Under the pieces are notes generated by a model. The model saw only the letters and a program-made list of their open reading frames with translations, was not told where the DNA came from and did no database searches. DNA of 32,397 bases from a virus. Shown in pieces: positions 22,623 through 28,623 of the stretch (positions are counted from its first letter, which is position 1; every line of letters begins with the position of its first letter). Made by a program: the position numbers and the translations under genes. The stretch is taken from IMG/VR virus record IMGVR_UViG_3300020215_000110, positions 1 to 32,397 of that record; one strand, written 5' to 3'.

Positions 22623-23407
22623 GGTACTTCCTTGCATTTGTACTCTGCCTTCTTCTCATCCCGTCAAACCTTTTTGGGCTGACTTCCAACACGCACTATG
22701 CCGACCTCGAAGACAGCAGCTCACAGTATTTTTCCATTACCGACGCATCCCAAACGGGCCTCGACCTCAGCACCACCTCGACGATTTGCCTCTGGGTAAA
22801 CTTTGAGAACCGCCAGAACGAAGAAAAGTTTGTTTCAAAGATGCTCGGTACGGGAAATCAACGATCATTCTCATTCAGCGCACCCCTTACCAACACCCTC
22901 CAATGGGAAATCTACGGCAATGGCGGGTTTTCAACCGAAGTCTACACCGCATCGGTGACGTGGGCATCGAGCAATGGAACCTGGTACTTCCTCTGTATGA
23001 GCCAGAACGGTACGAGCGTTAAATTCTATGTGAATGGAACACAACAGGGAACCACACAGACGATGGGCGGTTCAGCCATCTTCAACGGCACCGCAGCCTT
23101 TGAGATCGGAGGAGTGAGTGCCTTCACTGCATATATGGATGGGCAAATCGACGATGTTCGTGTATGGACACGTGTACTTTCAGACGGCGATATTTCCAGC
23201 CTCCATTCAGACCCTTGTAACTTCGCCAACGGCGCAAACTTAGTTGGTCATTGGGTATTCGACAACAACGCCAACGACAGCTCAGGCAGCGGAAATAACC
23301 TCACGAACAACAACGCTGCTACCTTTGTCGCAGTGACATCAGCGCCGTACACCTGTGCAGCTGGTTCAGTATCCACAACCCCACCTGGCGTGATTTTCTT
23401 CGAGTGA
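22619..23407 (+). CDS. Secreted LamG/concanavalin-like lectin protein
   Basis: ATG 22619 (ATGA overlap) gives a classic signal peptide (hydrophobic residues 3-19, with a likely cleavage after about 20). A jelly-roll lectin domain of the LamG_3 type covers about 30-215, with the motifs ICLWVNF, WYFLCMSQNGTSVKFYVNG and MDGQIDDVRVWTRVLSDGDI. The end is Asn/Ser-rich. These lectins bind glycans. In phages they often occur on fibres, but here it carries a secretion signal. It closes the virion operon and is followed by a terminator. The four Cys fit export. Confidence 0.8.
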   Translation: MRYFLAFVLCLLLIPSNLFGLTSNTHYADLEDSSSQYFSITDASQTGLDLSTTSTICLWVNFENRQNEEKFVSKMLGTGNQRSFSFSAPLTNTLQWEIYGNGGFSTEVYTASVTWASSNGTWYFLCMSQNGTSVKFYVNGTQQGTTQTMGGSAIFNGTAAFEIGGVSAFTAYMDGQIDDVRVWTRVLSDGDISSLHSDPCNFANGANLVGHWVFDNNANDSSGSGNNLTNNNAATFVAVTSAPYTCAAGSVSTTPPGVIFFE

Positions 23408-23444
23408 TAGAGTCGAGGAATGAAACACATTTTACTCAGCAATC

Positions 23445-23467
23445 GGTGCCAAGCACCTTTCTGTTTT
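23445..23467 (+). terminator. Terminator of the virion operon
   Basis: GGTGC/GCACC (23445-23449, 23453-23457) with a three-base loop, followed by TTTCTGTTTT. It lies 38 bases after the lectin stop and inside a 61-codon ORF that I therefore do not accept. Confidence 0.7.
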
Positions 23468-23618
23468 AGAACAGCGGTCGTCTCAGAAAAGACTGATGCA
23501 GCCAATTATCGGCCGATCAGTGGCTTCTACAATTCCTGTGAGAACCACACATTGGCGAAGCAAGAAGCGATGTTGTGTGAACGCACCTTCCTTGGTCTCC
23601 GATGACTTGACAGGATGA

Positions 23619-23627
23619 TGATATAAT
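23619..23627 (+). promoter_or_regulatory. Extended -10 promoter TGATATAAT for the endolysin
   Basis: TGA plus TATAAT ends six bases before the GTG start at 23634. A TTGACA (23607-23612) is too close (nine bases) to serve as its -35. Confidence 0.8.
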
Positions 23628-23633
23628 GAAGCG

Positions 23634-24935
23634 GTGACAGGCTTCAATTACGATCCGAACAACGATCCGAAGCAATGGATAGAGGGTGAGGTGGTGCTTG
23701 GGCAGGTGACCAAGCTTCCGCTTGAACTCCTGCAACCTGATAGAAACTGGAAGCCCTACTGCCCCGAGCAAGAAATCCAAGTCAGAAACGGCTGGGATTC
23801 TTTAGCGTGTGCGATATTCAACACACTCACGAATATCGAAATTATCATATTCAGGAAATACGGCATTCGTGAAAACTTCTCAGATCGCTTTATCGCATGG
23901 GCAACGGATACGCATAAGAAAAATGGGAACGACCCTCAGATTATTGCGAACTTTCTCTATGACATTGGAGCGGTACAAGAGGACGCATGGCCATTCAGTC
24001 CAATGATTGTCAGTAAGGAGCAGTACTACGAGGAGCCGCCAAAGGTGCTGTTCGAGTTGGCTAAGGAGTTCAAGAGGAAGTACAAATTCAACCACGACAT
24101 CCTCAAAGGCGGTGCTAAAGAGCTGTACGACTCGCTTCAGTACTGTCCGGTCTCCGCATCAGTCGGTTTGTCATCGGTCAACGATAAAGGGTATTTCTAC
24201 AGTCCCAATGGCGACTACCACTGGACAATCTTTGTTGCTGGCAAAGAGGGTGAATACATCGAGGCATTTGATAGCGCAGAGCCAATTTGGAAGAAGGTAG
24301 ATTGGGCCTCTTTCAAACCAAGACTGATGAAGCGTTACACGATTTCAAAACGTGAAGAAACTGAGACGAAGATCGAAGCCAAGCAGATCAGCCTGATGAA
24401 GCAGCTCATCGTGCTCCTTACCAAGTTGCGGGATATGTTGCTGCGTCCCGGCCAGGCATCGCCTGTAAGCCCTTTAATTGCCCCGCCACGCGACGAAAAG
24501 CCAAAAGATGATCCAACCCCTTCATCGAAACCTAATGACCGCTGTAGCGACGTTTATGACGCCGCTCTTAGGTGCGTGGGTTTAGACCTCTCCAAGCAGG
24601 CTGACGATTCCGTAGGATGTGCCGAAGCGACAAGCCGGGTCTTACGCCTGGTCTACCCAAACTTCCCCATCTTCCTCTCCACCATCGAACTCGAAGCCTA
24701 CCTGGTGAAGCACTGCAAAGAGACCACCACTCCAAGGAAAGGATGTATCTCAGGATTTAAGACGGTGGGCAAAACGCGTGGTCACTACGGCATCTGGGGA
24801 GAGACACACGTTCTCTCAAACAATTCATTCTCAGGAAAGTTCGACACCCACTACACACATGCGACCTGGCTTGCGGCAGCGAAGAAGCGAAAGCTGCGCA
24901 ATCGCCATTTCATTCCTCCTTTTGAGTTCAAGTAA
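23634..24935 (+). CDS. Two-domain cysteine-peptidase endolysin
   Basis: The 433-aa protein joins two Cys/His hydrolase domains. The first (about 40-235) is papain/C1-like: WDSLACAIFN gives Cys59, YHWTIF gives His196, and FDSAEP gives Asp213. The linker holds a Leu-rich amphipathic helix (about 250-272) and a Pro-rich hinge. The second (about 300-433) is NlpC/P60- or CHAP-like: VGCAEATSRVL with Cys329, RGHYGIWG with His384, and VLSNNSFSG with Asn396. Both may cut cell-wall peptides. The start is GTG and leaderless. It has its own promoter after the virion terminator, and a holin-like gene follows. Two peptidase domains in one lysin is unusual; one may act in entry or on a protein layer. Confidence 0.8.
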   Translation: MTGFNYDPNNDPKQWIEGEVVLGQVTKLPLELLQPDRNWKPYCPEQEIQVRNGWDSLACAIFNTLTNIEIIIFRKYGIRENFSDRFIAWATDTHKKNGNDPQIIANFLYDIGAVQEDAWPFSPMIVSKEQYYEEPPKVLFELAKEFKRKYKFNHDILKGGAKELYDSLQYCPVSASVGLSSVNDKGYFYSPNGDYHWTIFVAGKEGEYIEAFDSAEPIWKKVDWASFKPRLMKRYTISKREETETKIEAKQISLMKQLIVLLTKLRDMLLRPGQASPVSPLIAPPRDEKPKDDPTPSSKPNDRCSDVYDAALRCVGLDLSKQADDSVGCAEATSRVLRLVYPNFPIFLSTIELEAYLVKHCKETTTPRKGCISGFKTVGKTRGHYGIWGETHVLSNNSFSGKFDTHYTHATWLAAAKKRKLRNRHFIPPFEFK

Positions 24936-24953
24936 TTGGACTAGCTCTTTGAA

Positions 24954-25062
24954 CACTCCCTGGACACGATCACCCCGGCCTCGGCGCGGTGACACGCGAC
25001 TTTCGTTTAGAAGCGTTTTCCCTACTTGTAGGGCACTCCGACTTCGACCAACGCAGGGAGTG
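24954..25062 (+). ncRNA. Possible structured RNA between endolysin and holin-like gene
   Basis: CACTCCCTG (24954-24962) is perfectly complementary to CAGGGAGTG (25054-25062) and would enclose further stems: TCACC/GGTGA near 24970-24992 and CCCTA/TAGGG (25020-25024, 25029-25033). The 3' arm can instead pair with CACTCC (25034-25039), giving a switch-like choice. The 157-base gap has no credible ORF. A 9-bp inverted repeat at this distance is expected by chance several times in a sequence this long, so the evidence is the nesting and the non-coding location. Confidence 0.4.
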
Positions 25063-25092
25063 GAACTGAGTTTTAAAAGTTAAACACGCATA

Positions 25093-25302
25093 ATGAACCC
25101 ATTCACATTGGTTTCTAAGAACGGCACCGCAATGGTGGTGCTCGCACTCGCGTACATCCTTCCATTCCTTGGAGTGGTGGACGTACAGGAAAGCGAGATC
25201 GGCGCGTTCGTCGATAACGCGATGAAAGTCATCAGCTTCGTACTCATGGTATGGAGCCAGATCGAACGACCAGATTTGTCGTTCGGAGTAATCCGCAAAT
25301 AG
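25093..25302 (+). CDS. Holin-like small membrane protein (69 aa)
   Basis: Two hydrophobic segments (about residues 12-29 and 43-57) are separated by a short acidic loop (VQESEIGAFVDN), and the protein ends in a basic tail. This is the size and topology of class II/III phage holins. Direct placement after the endolysin supports release of lysin or membrane depolarisation. The XhlA-like protein at 15427 is a second candidate. Confidence 0.7.
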   Translation: MNPFTLVSKNGTAMVVLALAYILPFLGVVDVQESEIGAFVDNAMKVISFVLMVWSQIERPDLSFGVIRK

Positions 25303-26052
25303 ATGAACATCTACCTCTTTGACATCGAGACCGCCCCATCGCTGGGGTACTACTTCGATCTATGGAAAGAGGGAAATATTGTTGGGACGAAAGAGAATTG
25401 GTACATCCTCTCATTCGCCATCAAGGAATTAGGGACGGGCAAGGTGCAGACCTTCGCCCTTCCTGATTTCAGGGGCTACAAGAAAAATAAGGAAGACGAC
25501 CGACTCCTGGTGCACAAGCTCTGGGAGTTTTTCGATAAGGCAGATATTTTAATCGCGCACAACGGAGATGCGTTTGACATCAAAAAGGCCAATGCGCGGT
25601 TCATCCACCATCGCCTCACACCACCGTCTCCGTACAAAACGGTTGATACACTGAAGCTCGCTCGACGACACTTCAAGTTCGACAGCAATAAGCTGGACGC
25701 GCTCGCTCAGAGCCTCGGATTAGGGGCTAAATTGCCCCACACGGGGTTTAATACGTGGAAAGGGTGTATGACGGGCGATATGAAAGCGTGGGCAATCATG
25801 CGCAAATACAACGCGCACGACGTGGTGCTTCTCGAAAAGGTCTACAATCTTCTCAAAGCGTGGGGAACGCACCCCAACCTCAACATCCTCACCAGAGAAA
25901 ACGCATGTCCAAAGTGCCAGTCCAAACACTGGCAGAAACGAGGATTTAAATACACCGCTACGAGTGAAGCGCAAATCTATAACTGTATGGGCTGCGGCAC
26001 GTACTTTACAGGCAAACCCGAAAAGCTAGCGCGAAGGGTCTATGTACGATAG
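25303..26052 (+). CDS. DnaQ-like 3'-5' exonuclease with zinc ribbon
   Basis: The 249-aa protein has an RNase-H-like DEDD exonuclease core: LFDIETAP with Asp7/Glu9 (Exo I), AHNGDAFDIKKANARF with Asp92 (Exo II), and YNAHDVVLLEKVY with Asp173 (Exo III). A C-terminal zinc ribbon follows (C-x2-C at 202/205, C-x2-C at 228/231). This exonuclease-plus-ribbon form is common in phages and occurs free of a polymerase. No polymerase is present in this window, so it may trim recombination ends for the ERF-type recombinase or help host replication. It starts at the base after the holin-like stop. Confidence 0.85.
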   Translation: MNIYLFDIETAPSLGYYFDLWKEGNIVGTKENWYILSFAIKELGTGKVQTFALPDFRGYKKNKEDDRLLVHKLWEFFDKADILIAHNGDAFDIKKANARFIHHRLTPPSPYKTVDTLKLARRHFKFDSNKLDALAQSLGLGAKLPHTGFNTWKGCMTGDMKAWAIMRKYNAHDVVLLEKVYNLLKAWGTHPNLNILTRENACPKCQSKHWQKRGFKYTATSEAQIYNCMGCGTYFTGKPEKLARRVYVR

Positions 26053-26119
26053 CGCCCTCAGACCAGACGAAGAAGAATGGTACGAGGACGAACTTACACC
26101 AATTCAAGATTTAATATGA
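26042..26119 (+). CDS. Very acidic 25-aa peptide
   Basis: ATG 26042 overlaps the end of the exonuclease gene and its TGA overlaps the next ATG (ATGA). The peptide is strongly acidic. Coupling on both sides supports translation, but no function can be given. Confidence 0.35.
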   Translation: MYDSALRPDEEEWYEDELTPIQDLI

Positions 26120-26490
26120 AGCAAACAGAATTTCTAGAACGAATGAAAGAAATATACGCGGGATGCGTGGAGACCTCGCGCCGGAAGAACACGGACTACT
26201 GTGGAAGCGATGACGCCTTCCATAATTTCAAAGTTTCCGAGCAGCTGGGTATTCCCGTACCTCAGGCGATCTTGGTACGCATGAGCGATAAAATGTCGCG
26301 CGTGGCCACATTGCTTCGCCAAGAGGCACTGGTAGCAGACGAGAAGATCACCGACACGCTCACTGACTTAGCGAACTACGCGATCATTCTCAGAATTTAT
26401 CTAGAGCAACAGAACCGCCCAGCCTTTACGGAGGTCATTCTTCCACATCAGGGAGAAGTAGGCGAAGATCAGCACACACTTGTTCAGTAG
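26116..26490 (+). CDS. DUF1599/Nmad-like nucleotide-associated protein (124 aa)
   Basis: The start at 26116 is set by the ATGA overlap. The protein shows the family pattern KNTDY-x-G...DAFHNF (about 24-38), a Met-rich centre with RMSDKMSRV (about 56-64), DEKITDTLTDLANYAIIL (about 76-93). These are helices of an all-alpha NTP-pyrophosphatase (MazG-like) type fold. Related Nmad1 proteins are linked to modified-base phages. A role in nucleotide pool or base modification is inferred. The 3' end overlaps a minus-strand gene by 56 bases. Confidence 0.8.
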   Translation: MKQTEFLERMKEIYAGCVETSRRKNTDYCGSDDAFHNFKVSEQLGIPVPQAILVRMSDKMSRVATLLRQEALVADEKITDTLTDLANYAIILRIYLEQQNRPAFTEVILPHQGEVGEDQHTLVQ

Positions 26491-26653
26491 ACATCCCCGC
26501 AGGAATACCCCAGCGTCCTTCGTTCCACCACCGTTCAAAGACGGAGTGTTCGCCCTTGCAATACCGACAACGGTACGCTTCTCCACAATCTCTAAAGCTG
26601 ACCGGGTAAAGACCCGAGCACGTGAGGCAGATAAATGTTTCGGCTTGTTTCAT
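26435..26653 (-). CDS. Small zinc-ribbon protein on the minus strand (72 aa)
   Basis: Start at 26653; the in-frame ATG further upstream (26668) would lie in the predicted leader stem. The protein has C-x2-C at about residues 9-12 (CLTC) and CRYC at about 29-32, as in a zinc ribbon. A Trp-rich helix (FERWWNEGRWG) and a helical C-terminus follow. It converges on and overlaps the plus-strand gene by 56 bases. It is one of only three minus-strand genes here, suggesting separate (early or maintenance) expression. The preceding structured leader with its own promoter supports it. Confidence 0.6.
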   Translation of the reverse strand: MKQAETFICLTCSGLYPVSFRDCGEAYRCRYCKGEHSVFERWWNEGRWGIPAGMSTEQVCADLRLLLPDVEE

Positions 26654-26661
26654 AGAAATGC

Positions 26662-26782
26662 GCACCACCGAAGCGAGTTACCGAGTATGAAATGGAGTGG
26701 GAAGACTGGCGCTCCCTATATGTGTGCATCCCGTATGTGAGAACGGTGTGTCAGGTAACAGGAGTCTATTCTTCGGTGGTGC
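26662..26782 (-). ncRNA. Structured leader RNA or small RNA, nested long stems
   Basis: GCACCACCGAAG (26662-26673) is perfectly complementary to CTTCGGTGGTGC (26771-26782). Just inside, GTTACC (26677-26682) pairs with GGTAAC (26754-26759). Together they give 18 bp enclosing about 70 nt with further small stems (GGAG/CTCC, CCGT/ACGG). Read on the minus strand, the 3' arm ends eight bases before the zinc-ribbon ATG, and a promoter (TTGACA, TAGAAT) ends about seven bases before the 5' arm. It would thus be the 5' leader of that gene, a striking exception to leaderless starts. The minus orientation is favoured, not proven. Confidence 0.6.
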
Positions 26783-26789
26783 TGCGTAC

Positions 26790-26815
26790 ATTCTAAACTA
26801 CATCCGGCATGTCAA
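26790..26815 (-). promoter_or_regulatory. Minus-strand promoter of the structured leader
   Basis: On the minus strand TTGACA (26815-26810) is followed after 14 nt by TAGAAT (26795-26790). The short spacer is a weakness. The predicted start, about 26783, coincides with the first base of the long stem. Confidence 0.45.
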
Positions 26816-26821
26816 ATGCGG

Positions 26822-26830
26822 TTATCCCCA
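26822..26830 (+). promoter_or_regulatory. DnaA-box-like sequence
   Basis: TTATCCCCA differs from the consensus TTATCCACA at one base. It lies 128 bases upstream of the replisome-organiser gene. One such match can occur by chance. Confidence 0.25.
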
Positions 26831-26865
26831 CAAATCGGGATTCTGAAATTTTGATGATCGTCAGG

Positions 26866-26874
26866 TGGTATGAT
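26866..26874 (+). promoter_or_regulatory. Extended -10 promoter for the replication operon
   Basis: TGG plus TATGAT ends six bases before ATG 26881, the start of the leader ORF that overlaps the attenuator-like hairpins. Confidence 0.75.
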
Positions 26875-26880
26875 AGACGT

Positions 26881-26955
26881 ATGAGCCAGCGACACTCATT
26901 GATTAATAACGGCGCACATTCCGTCGCTGGCGTGTGCGCCTTTATCAGTTCGTGA
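26881..26955 (+). CDS. 24-codon leader ORF before the replisome organiser
   Basis: A leaderless ATG six bases after the -10 opens a 24-residue ORF that ends two bases before the organiser's ATG 26958. It spans both alternative hairpins. It may be a leader peptide whose translation chooses between them, or simply a way of keeping ribosomes on the leader. The composition (Ser, His, Asn, Ala) shows no run of one amino acid that would suggest a specific sensing role. Confidence 0.45.
   Translation: MSQRHSLINNGAHSVAGVCAFISS
26885..26940 (+). promoter_or_regulatory. Attenuator-like mutually exclusive hairpins
   Basis: Hairpin 1: GCCAGCGAC (26885-26893) with GTCGCTGGC (26923-26931). Hairpin 2: GGCGCACA (26911-26918) with TGTGCGCC (26933-26940), followed by TTTAT. 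The 5' arm of hairpin 2 is in the loop of hairpin 1, and only one base separates the two 3' arms. A pseudoknot is sterically unlikely, so the two should exclude one another. Hairpin 2 could end transcription, though the T-run is short. Confidence 0.55.
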
Positions 26956-26957
26956 GT

Positions 26958-27641
26958 ATGGCACAACGACGAATGTTCACGTTGAAGATTGTAGACAGTG
27001 ATGCGTTCCTCGATATGGGGCAGGGAGCGCAACTCTTGTACTTCCATCTCTCAATGCGTGCGGATGATGATGGGTTTGTTGATAACCCAAAACGGATACT
27101 CAGGATGGTTGGTGGGAATGACGATGATTTGAAAATCCTTCTCGCGAAGCGATTTCTCATCGCGTTCGACTCAGGGATTGTTGTCATCAAGCACTGGCGG
27201 ATGCACAACTACATTCAAAATGATCGCTACTCACCGACGCAGTACATCGAGGAACGCTGCCTTTTACACGTCAAAGAAAACGGGGCGTATACCGACAAAC
27301 CTACTGATGTATCCAAAACGGATACACAGGTTAGGTTAGGTAAGGTTAGGTTAGGTAAGGATACACACTCTCACTCCGTTCGAGACGAGTACGATGAAGA
27401 CTTCACATCATTTTGGAACGCATACCCTAAGAAGGTGGGTAAGGGAGCGGCGTGGAGTGCGTGGAAACGAGCGAAACCACCAGCCACCTCTATCCTTCTT
27501 ACCGTCCTTGAACAGCAAAAAGACAGTGAGCAGTGGACGCGGGAGAATGGTCGCTTCATCCCACACCCTGCAACATGGATTAATCAGAAACGATGGGACG
27601 ACGAGATACACGGTTCGTCCCGTCAGGTAGATAGATTTTAG
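26958..27641 (+). CDS. Replisome organiser/replication initiator
   Basis: ATG 26958 is chosen for its match to the family start (MAQRRMFT...DAFLDM) over the longer frame from 26934. This 227-aa protein has the N-terminal phage organiser pattern with LYFHLSMRADDDGFV (about 30-44). A variable linker carries VRLGKVRLGK (about 124-133), encoded by tandem iterons. A C-terminal part FTSFWNAYPKKVGKGAAW (about 149-166) is common in phage initiators that recruit host helicase loader (DnaD/lambda O-like). The absence of a phage polymerase and helicase here fits recruitment of the host replisome. Confidence 0.85.
   Translation: MAQRRMFTLKIVDSDAFLDMGQGAQLLYFHLSMRADDDGFVDNPKRILRMVGGNDDDLKILLAKRFLIAFDSGIVVIKHWRMHNYIQNDRYSPTQYIEERCLLHVKENGAYTDKPTDVSKTDTQVRLGKVRLGKDTHSHSVRDEYDEDFTSFWNAYPKKVGKGAAWSAWKRAKPPATSILLTVLEQQKDSEQWTRENGRFIPHPATWINQKRWDDEIHGSSRQVDRF
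27309..27367 (+). repeat. Iterons inside the replication gene
   Basis: A 15-bp unit AGGTTAGGTTAGGTA occurs twice in tandem (27328-27342, 27343-27357). It is flanked on both sides by GGATACACA (27320-27328 and 27359-27367), and by an inverted GTATCC (27309-27314). The repeats keep frame (Val-Arg-Leu-Gly-Lys twice). Iterons within the initiator gene are the arrangement of the lambda O origin, so this is a candidate replication origin. Confidence 0.6.
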
Positions 27642-27642
27642 T

Positions 27643-27969
27643 ATGGCACTGATTATTTTATCGGGTCGCAAAGACCCTATCGAAGTTACTAATGATCGCG
27701 CACGGATGATTAAAGCGCGGTGGAGCGGCGTTGGCGGCATGAAGGCAAGCTCCGAAGATTTAGTGGATTTGGATTGGATTTCATTTCGCTATGGCCAGAT
27801 CAAATCCATCGAAATGCAAAAGGAAACCAAAGAGCGAGATGTTGAGTTCACACGTCCCTTGACCGAACAGGAGAAAAGGGATCGTGCGGTGATGATGGCT
27901 CGCATACGAAAGAACCTCGAAGACCAGGGGATTCTCCAGAAGAAGAACATGCTCGAACACTATGAGTGA
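27643..27969 (+). CDS. Hypothetical protein (108 aa)
   Basis: Follows the organiser by stop-T-ATG. It has a short beta N-terminus (MALIILSGRKDPIEVTNDRA), a mixed centre and a long charged helix at the C-terminus (LTEQEKRDRAVMMARIRKNL). It could be a helicase-loader partner by position, but no ATPase motif is present. Not recognised. Confidence 0.6.
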   Translation: MALIILSGRKDPIEVTNDRARMIKARWSGVGGMKASSEDLVDLDWISFRYGQIKSIEMQKETKERDVEFTRPLTEQEKRDRAVMMARIRKNLEDQGILQKKNMLEHYE

Positions 27970-28105
27970 AGTGCTGCGGTGTAACGTGTGCAAGAAGGAA
28001 ATAAACCGCCACCCTCAACAGCTCGAAGGACACCAGGAACCTAACAATACATCGTGGTGCTTTATTCATTGGGAAATGGAGTCACGTCGGCGCTTCCCGC
28101 GTTAA
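27962..28105 (+). CDS. Small zinc-binding protein (47 aa)
   Basis: Starts with an eight-base ATGAGTGA overlap, the same junction as at 3425. Contains C-x2-C (CNVC), His residues and C-x2-H (CFIH), giving a possible zinc knuckle. Last gene of the rightward replication unit; two terminators follow. Confidence 0.55.
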   Translation: MSEVLRCNVCKKEINRHPQQLEGHQEPNNTSWCFIHWEMESRRRFPR

Positions 28106-28158
28106 CTTCACAACGTTTTCAAAGTGCATCCCGTATCCTCTCACCAGTTCACTCCTAT

Positions 28159-28192
28159 CGCTGGCGGGTAGAGATCAGCGGCGTTCTTTTTC
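28159..28192 (+). terminator. Terminator 1 after the replication unit
   Basis: CGCTG (28159-28163) with CAGCG (28176-28180), a 12-base loop, then TTCTTTTTC a few bases on. Short stem; works in tandem with the next one. Confidence 0.5.
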
Positions 28193-28205
28193 ATGTAGCT
28201 GCAAG

Positions 28206-28232
28206 GTCGCACTTTATGAGGGTGCGACTTTT
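28206..28232 (+). terminator. Terminator 2 between convergent units
   Basis: GTCGCAC (28206-28212) pairs with GTGCGAC (28222-28228), a nine-base loop, then TTTT. It lies between the rightward replication genes and the converging minus-strand operon. Confidence 0.8.
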
Positions 28233-28235
28233 GCT

Positions 28236-28484
28236 TTAGATGGTGTCAGCGTTTCCTTTCAGCGCCATCGTCAACCACCGAACGACATCGGGTAGATATC
28301 CAGTGGTGTTGTACTGCGCTATATCGATTACGGATTGTTCCATCTCAGCACGTTCGTCTTTCTCATATTCTTTGTCGATGTTCCACTTGCCTTTGTAGAA
28401 AGTGGGTTCGTCATGATCCCAATAGACGATTGTGAAATTGCCAGTTCGTAGGAGAGATACCAGCTCCTTTTCTGTCATCTTCAT
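28236..28484 (-). CDS. Minus-strand operon, second gene (82 aa, unknown)
   Basis: Begins by ATGA overlap with the RHH gene. The 82-aa acidic protein has an aromatic beta segment (FTIVYWDHDEPTFYKGKW, about 17-34), an acidic helix with IDIAQYN, and a C-terminal LPDVVRWLTMALKG helix. It may be the partner of the RHH protein (toxin, co-repressor or anti-repressor). No known toxin motif (PIN, RelE, HEPN R-x4-H) is visible. Tight coupling is the main clue. Confidence 0.6.
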   Translation of the reverse strand: MKMTEKELVSLLRTGNFTIVYWDHDEPTFYKGKWNIDKEYEKDERAEMEQSVIDIAQYNTTGYLPDVVRWLTMALKGNADTI

Positions 28485-28615
28485 ACACGCTTGAAGCGTT
28501 CCTCGATAATTTGTGCGAGGGAGGTTCGACGCTTCTTCGCCAGCGCAGAAATCTTCTTATAAGTGCTTGGGTATAAACGCGCCCGAGCTGTCGCGAACTC
28601 AATGGTGTTACTCAT
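28481..28615 (-). CDS. Ribbon-helix-helix regulator-like protein (44 aa)
   Basis: This 44-residue protein has a short N-terminal strand candidate (IEFATARARLYPSTYKKI). Helices ISALAKKRRTSL and AQIIEERFKRV follow, as in Arc/CopG/antitoxin-type RHH proteins. These bind DNA as dimers and usually repress their own promoter. Its leaderless start follows TATTAT on the minus strand, and the next gene overlaps by ATGA. As the only regulator-like gene pointing left, next to a large non-coding control region, it could be a lysis-maintenance switch or an antitoxin-like autoregulator. Confidence 0.65.
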   Translation of the reverse strand: MSNTIEFATARARLYPSTYKKISALAKKRRTSLAQIIEERFKRV

Positions 28616-28623
28616 ATTGCTCT

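Noticed and set aside
18903-23407. A diversity-generating retroelement at the fibre and lectin genes.
   Set aside because: No reverse transcriptase gene and no template/variable repeat pair were found in the window.
23420-23605. A 61-codon ORF with four Cys between the lectin and the endolysin.
   Set aside because: A good intrinsic terminator lies inside it, no -10 or stop-T-ATG start precedes it, and composition is unlike neighbouring genes.
23607-23612. TTGACA as -35 of the endolysin promoter.
   Set aside because: Only nine bases separate it from TATAAT, too short for sigma factor contact; the extended -10 suffices.
26724-28134. A 13-bp direct repeat (GTGCATCCCGTAT) in two non-coding stretches, 26724-26736 and 28122-28134.
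   Set aside because: Several 13-bp matches are expected by chance in 32 kb, and no similarity extends beyond the 13 bases.
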